Part shown: positions 60,477-64,000 of the stretch, piece by piece | Layout of the letters: each line of letters opens with the position of its first letter | Position numbering within the stretch: position 1 is the first letter of the stretch | The notes under the pieces: model-generated | Told to the model about the DNA's origin: nothing | What the model saw: only the letters and a program-made list of their open reading frames with translations | Databases searched by the model: none | Program-made: the position numbers and the translations under genes | Origin: Allobosea sp. 47.2.35 | GTDB taxonomy: Bacteria > Pseudomonadota > Alphaproteobacteria > Rhizobiales > Beijerinckiaceae | DNA length: 64,000 bases | NCBI RefSeq assembly: GCF_024655635.1 | Contig: NZ_JANLGI010000001.1 | Location: 186,001-250,000, forward strand | Direction of reading: 5' to 3'

Positions 60477-61594
60477 GCCGTTTGCACCCCCCGCACGAGG
60501 CAGCGGATCGAAGCGCCGATCTCGTCGAGCGCGACGACGGTGCTGGCATGGCGGGCCCGCACGACTGAACCCGGCATGCCCCAGATCGTGCTGCTCGGCT
60601 CGTCCTGGGCGATGACGGCGGCGCCAGCCTTGCGCAAGGCCCCGGCGCCGTCGGTGCCATCGCTGCCCATGCCGGTGAGAACGAGCCCGAGCGCGGCCGC
60701 GCCGAGATGGCGGGCGGCATCGCTGAACAGCACATCGACGGCCGGACGGCAGAAATTGACGGGCGGCTCGTCGCCGATGCGGGCGACGATATGGCCGAGC
60801 CGGCGGTCGATGCCGAGATGGCGGCCGCCGGGCGCGATATAGACGGTGCCGCGCATCAGGCGCTCACCGTCGAAAGGCTCGCGGGCGGGAACCCCGATAT
60901 GGTTGGCGACCTGCTCGGCGAAGGAGGCGGTGAAGAGCGGTGGCATATGCTGGACGACGATCGTCGTCAGGTCGTTGAGCCCCTCGCCGATGTCGAACAG
61001 CACCTTGGCAACGGCGCGAGGGCCACCCGTCGAGGCGCCGATCACGAGATAGCGCGGCATTACCGAGACGAGGGGGCGCAGGTTCGTCGGCCCGGCATGC
61101 GGCAGGTCGGTGTCGAGCTCCGGCGGCAGCGCGCCTGGTCTGATCGGCGTGTGGACGATGTTGCCGAGCTTGAGCAGGAACTCGCTGCGGAAGTCGAGCG
61201 ACAAGGTCATGCCGCTGCGGCTGTCCGGCTTGGAGACGACATCCATCGCACCCCGGGTCATGCATTCCAGAGCGAGGCGCGTGTTGCGCTCGTTCAGCGT
61301 CGCCGCGAGCAGTACGCCCGTATTCGGGCTTTCCTTGAGAATCTGGGGCAGGGCGGCGGCGCCGTCGACGCCGGGCATGTCGAGGTCGAGCACCATAACG
61401 TCGGGCTTGAAGCGGGTCGCGTGGGCGACCGCGGTCTCGCCGTCGCCAGCGACCGCGACGACATGAAAATTGCCGGCCTCGCCCAGCCAGCGCGCGAAGA
61501 GCCCGCGCACGACGACGGAATCGTCGGCGATCACCACGGTCTTGTGCCGTGAGGCGGGGCTTGCGGGAAGCGCGCGGGGAGACAACATCGGCAT
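60473..61594 (-). CDS. cheB: Chemotaxis response regulator protein-glutamate methylesterase CheB
   Basis: A 373-residue enzyme with an N-terminal receiver domain (Asp70 in VMVLDLDMPGVDG, acidic pair in VIADDSVVVR) and a C-terminal methylesterase/deamidase domain. The catalytic set is visible as Ser in GASTGGPRAVA, His in VVQHMPPLFT and Asp in TGMGSDGTDGAG. It counteracts CheR in adaptation. A 10-residue N-terminal extension precedes the receiver. Confidence 0.95.
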   Translation of the reverse strand: MPMLSPRALPASPASRHKTVVIADDSVVVRGLFARWLGEAGNFHVVAVAGDGETAVAHATRFKPDVMVLDLDMPGVDGAAALPQILKESPNTGVLLAATLNERNTRLALECMTRGAMDVVSKPDSRSGMTLSLDFRSEFLLKLGNIVHTPIRPGALPPELDTDLPHAGPTNLRPLVSVMPRYLVIGASTGGPRAVAKVLFDIGEGLNDLTTIVVQHMPPLFTASFAEQVANHIGVPAREPFDGERLMRGTVYIAPGGRHLGIDRRLGHIVARIGDEPPVNFCRPAVDVLFSDAARHLGAAALGLVLTGMGSDGTDGAGALRKAGAAVIAQDEPSSTIWGMPGSVVRARHASTVVALDEIGASIRCLVRGVQTA

Positions 61595-61644
61595 GTTTCT
61601 CTCTAGGCCGGCTACATAGGCGAAGGCGTCTCGGTCAAGGCGCG

Positions 61645-61666
61645 GCCGATGCGGGATCGCATCGGC
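61645..61666 (-). terminator. Hairpin after cheY
   Basis: GCCGATGCG (61645-61653) and CGCATCGGC (61658-61666) pair perfectly around a 4-base loop, 10 bp beyond the cheY stop and before cheB. No T-run follows, so it may be an attenuator or mRNA-stability element setting the CheY:CheB ratio. Confidence 0.45.
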
Positions 61667-61676
61667 ACACCCTCGT

Positions 61677-62042
61677 TCAGAGCAGTCCGACCTGATGGAA
61701 TTTCGAAGCCACGATCTCCTTGTCGAAGGGCTTCATGATGTATTCGTCGGCGCCGGCATGCATGGCGCGCGCGATATGGGCGATGTCGTTCTCGGTGGTG
61801 CAGAACACGACCTTGGGGCGCTTGCCGCCCGGCATCTGGCGCAGGGTCCGCAGGAACTCGTAGCCGTCCATGATCGGCATGTTCCAGTCGAGCAGCACGG
61901 CATCCGGCATCTCGCCCTTGCAGGCGTCGATGGCGCGCGCGCCGTCCTCGGCCTCGGCGATGCGGAACTGCAGCCCTTCCAGGATGCGGCGGGCCACCTT
62001 GCGGATCACCGCTGAGTCGTCGACGACGAGGCAGTATTTCAT
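61677..62042 (-). CDS. cheY: Chemotaxis response regulator CheY
   Basis: A 121-residue single-domain receiver. The acidic pair is Asp8/Asp9 (VVDDSAVIRK), the phosphoacceptor Asp52 (LLDWNMPIMDG), the conserved Thr in VVFCTTEND, and Lys in IMKPFDKE. Phospho-CheY binds the flagellar switch (FliM/FliN). The ATG at 62042 gives the exact receiver length; the longer frame is a shadow of cheW. Confidence 0.95.
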   Translation of the reverse strand: MKYCLVVDDSAVIRKVARRILEGLQFRIAEAEDGARAIDACKGEMPDAVLLDWNMPIMDGYEFLRTLRQMPGGKRPKVVFCTTENDIAHIARAMHAGADEYIMKPFDKEIVASKFHQVGLL

Positions 62043-62073
62043 GACTGGGTCTCCAAAAGCTGTGGCGCCGCCG

Positions 62074-62577
62074 TCAGGCCGCGCTGCGAAGGTCGAGATC
62101 GAGGACGGCGTCGAGGTCGAGGACGACGAGAAGCTCGTCGGCGAGGCGATGGATGCCCGTCGCCAGCGCCGCCCAGACGCGATCGAGATGGACCGGAAGC
62201 GGCTCGAAGGTGGAGCGGTCGAGCCGGATGACTTCGCCGACCGCATCGACGATGAGCGCATAGGCCTCGCCGCCGTGGTCGATGCCGATCGCCGTCAATT
62301 CGGTGCGGCCCTGGCCGTCGAGCCGCAGGGGAGCGGGGCGCCCGAGCCGCTTGCGCAGGCAGATCGCCGTGACGATGCGGCCGCGCAGGTTGATCAGGCC
62401 GACGATCTCGTCGGGCGCGCGCGGGACGACCGTGATGCGGTTGGCGATGAAGACGTCCTGGACGCGGCCGATCGGCAGACCGAGCAGCTGCTCGCCGACG
62501 CGGATCGTCACGTAGTCGAGCGAATCGCCGAAGCCAGGCGCGGCGGGCACGGGAGAATGAGGTTCGTTCGCCATCAT
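62074..62577 (-). CDS. cheW: Chemotaxis coupling protein CheW
   Basis: A 167-residue adaptor linking receptors to CheA. DYVTIRVGEQLLGLPIGRVQDVF opens the CheW SH3-like double barrel; APDEIVGLINLRGRIVTAICLR and AYALIVDAVGEVIRLD are family blocks. It overlaps the cheA stop as ATGA and is followed by cheY after 31 bp, giving the transcription order cheA-cheW-cheY-cheB-cheR. Confidence 0.94.
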   Translation of the reverse strand: MMANEPHSPVPAAPGFGDSLDYVTIRVGEQLLGLPIGRVQDVFIANRITVVPRAPDEIVGLINLRGRIVTAICLRKRLGRPAPLRLDGQGRTELTAIGIDHGGEAYALIVDAVGEVIRLDRSTFEPLPVHLDRVWAALATGIHRLADELLVVLDLDAVLDLDLRSAA

Positions 62578-64000
62578 GCTGCATGCCTCAGGTCGGCGCT
62601 GGCCGTATTGAGCTCGCTCAGCAGGGCGCGGCGGTCGAATTTCGCGACGACATCGTCCAAACCGGCCTGGACAGCCCGCATGTGCAGATCCGGCGTGGCA
62701 CAGGTGGTGAGCCCGATGATGCGCAGGCGCTCGCCCGTGGCGCGCTCGCGCAGGATCGCGGCAAAGGCGAAGGCGGCGTCGCTGTCGCGATCGAGATCGA
62801 GCATCGCGGTCATGACCGGCTCGCCGCCGGTCAATCCCGTCTCGCTGAAGTCGGACAGTGTCGCGATGGTCCGGCCCGAAGCCTTCAGGACTGGGCCGAG
62901 CATGTCGCGCAGGAAGTCGGAGGGCTCGACCAGCAGGATCCGGCCGGGAAGCTCCGCGCTACGCCCGGCGGCGAACCAGCCGGGCTCGTTCAGCGGCAGG
63001 TAATGGGCGAGGTCGAGCACGTCGGTGGCGCGGCCGCGGATCATGGCCGAGCCGATGATGCCACGCTCCTCCGCCGCCGCCATTTCCAGCTCGAAGGTAT
63101 CCTCGACGATGTCGACGATCGCCTCGACGGCAAGCGCCACGGTGAGATCGCCATTCGAGACGATGACCAGTGGCTGGATGCCCTTGTCGCGCAGCTGCGT
63201 GTCAGCCACCGGTGTCACCGGAACGAGGCGTCCGCGATAATGCAGGAGCGTCCGGCTGCCGCTGCGCTGGAACTCGCCGGCCTCGATCTCCTCCAGCCGC
63301 GTCACGAGAGAGAGCGGCAGGGCCTGCAGGGTGCCGGTACCGGCCCGGAAGACGAGCATCGTCGTGCGCTCGCCGCGATGTACCTGGGCCGCGGCCTCGC
63401 GCGGCTCCTGCTCGACATCCTCGCTGATCGCCGCTCCGACCAGGCGGGCGACGCCGTTGGGGTCGACGATGAGCACCACGGTGCCGTCGCCGAGGATCGT
63501 GTTGCCGGAAAACAGGTGGATGTGGCGCAGCTTGCTCGACATCGGCTTCACCACGATTTCCTCGGTGTGGAAGACGCTGTCGACAAGAATGCCGAATTGC
63601 CGCTCGCCGATCTGGGTAACGACGATAAAGCCCTCGCCATCCGTTCGCCCGGCATGCTCCTCGCCGTTGGAGGCCATCAGTCCCGGCAGGGAGACGATCG
63701 GCAGCAGGCGCCCGCGCAGCCGCAGCACGGGAGCACCGTTGATCTCCTCGATACGGTTGTCGTCGCCCGCTTTCGCCCGCACCAGCTCGCGGACGGCGAT
63801 CTGGGGGATCGCGTAGCGGTCCTCGCCCGCGACCACGATCAGGGCGGAGATGATGGCAAGGGTCAGCGGAATCTTGATGGTGATGGTCGTGCCGAGCCCG
63901 GGGCGGCTCGCGACATCGACCGTGCCGCCGATCGAATCGACATTCGCCTTGACGACATCCATGCCGACGCCGCGACCCGAGACCGCCGTCACGTTGTCGG
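62574..64000 (-). CDS. cheA: Chemotaxis histidine kinase CheA with C-terminal receiver-like domain (5' end outside window)
   Basis: The C-terminal 475 or so codons of the chemotaxis kinase. At the right edge the ATPase G-box SGRGVGMDVVKANVDSIGG is visible, then KIPLTLAIISALIV opens the P5 regulatory CheW-like domain. A second CheW-like segment follows (TTMLVFRAGTGTLQALPLSL). Near the end is a receiver-like domain (GRILLVEPSDFLRDMLGPVL) in which the acceptor region reads MTAMLDLDRDSD. The histidine phosphotransfer and dimerisation domains lie outside the window. Confidence 0.93.
   Translation of the reverse strand, partial: DNVTAVSGRGVGMDVVKANVDSIGGTVDVASRPGLGTTITIKIPLTLAIISALIVVAGEDRYAIPQIAVRELVRAKAGDDNRIEEINGAPVLRLRGRLLPIVSLPGLMASNGEEHAGRTDGEGFIVVTQIGERQFGILVDSVFHTEEIVVKPMSSKLRHIHLFSGNTILGDGTVVLIVDPNGVARLVGAAISEDVEQEPREAAAQVHRGERTTMLVFRAGTGTLQALPLSLVTRLEEIEAGEFQRSGSRTLLHYRGRLVPVTPVADTQLRDKGIQPLVIVSNGDLTVALAVEAIVDIVEDTFELEMAAAEERGIIGSAMIRGRATDVLDLAHYLPLNEPGWFAAGRSAELPGRILLVEPSDFLRDMLGPVLKASGRTIATLSDFSETGLTGGEPVMTAMLDLDRDSDAAFAFAAILRERATGERLRIIGLTTCATPDLHMRAVQAGLDDVVAKFDRRALLSELNTASADLRHAA

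Overview
The window is high-GC chromosomal DNA from an alphaproteobacterium, most likely a member of the Hyphomicrobiales (Bosea-like; this is inference from gene content). The strongest taxonomic signs are a near-textbook CtrA master regulator, its inhibitor SciP, the flagellar regulator FlbD and an alphaproteobacterial elongator tRNA-Met. The two genes cut by the window edges are tag (left) and cheA (right). I saw no insertion sequence, CRISPR array or rRNA.

Layout. 0-7.1 kb is housekeeping: tag-ygfZ, a dihydroorotase-like amidohydrolase, two DGPF/YCII proteins with their ECF42-type sigma factor, and phosphoglucomutase. 7.5-26.8 kb is a catabolic island made of two opposing blocks. The + block (8.5-15.5 kb), next to a divergent IclR regulator, encodes a tripartite tricarboxylate transporter (TctC-TctB-TctA), a class III CoA-transferase, a citrate-synthase-fold lyase, a second solute-binding protein and an SMP-30 lactonase. 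The - block (23.6 to 15.6 kb) encodes a second CoA-transferase, SMP-30, a DapA-fold aldolase/deaminase, a three-part HcnABC-type flavin/iron-sulfur dehydrogenase (its middle gene carries an apparent frameshift), an SDR and a protocatechuate 3,4-dioxygenase-type pair. A divergent aminotransferase-BKACE pair and another IclR regulator complete it. A 15-bp element recurs almost unchanged at two promoters of this block and in weaker form before the second IclR gene, suggesting one regulon.

26.9-35.1 kb holds redox and peroxide genes (DipZ-like protein, Ohr with OhrR and two operator-like palindromes, a second Ohr beside a LysR regulator), a TauE/SafE transporter, a DUF1127 protein, a MocR-type regulator and an SDR. 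35.1-36.7 kb is a patch of gene remnants ending at tRNA-Met. It is followed by a PmtA-like methyltransferase and mnmA.

38.9-64 kb is a motility and cell-cycle region: fliK, flgD, sciP, fliF-fliG-fliH-fliN-flbD, flhA, fliJ, fliI, ctrA, then cheR-cheB-cheY-cheW-cheA, with unrelated transporter and hypothetical genes between. CtrA-box-like sites (TTAA-N7-TTAA with one mismatch) lie before sciP, fliF, flhA and ctrA, so the activator CtrA, its antagonist SciP and several flagellar targets sit in one 20-kb neighbourhood.
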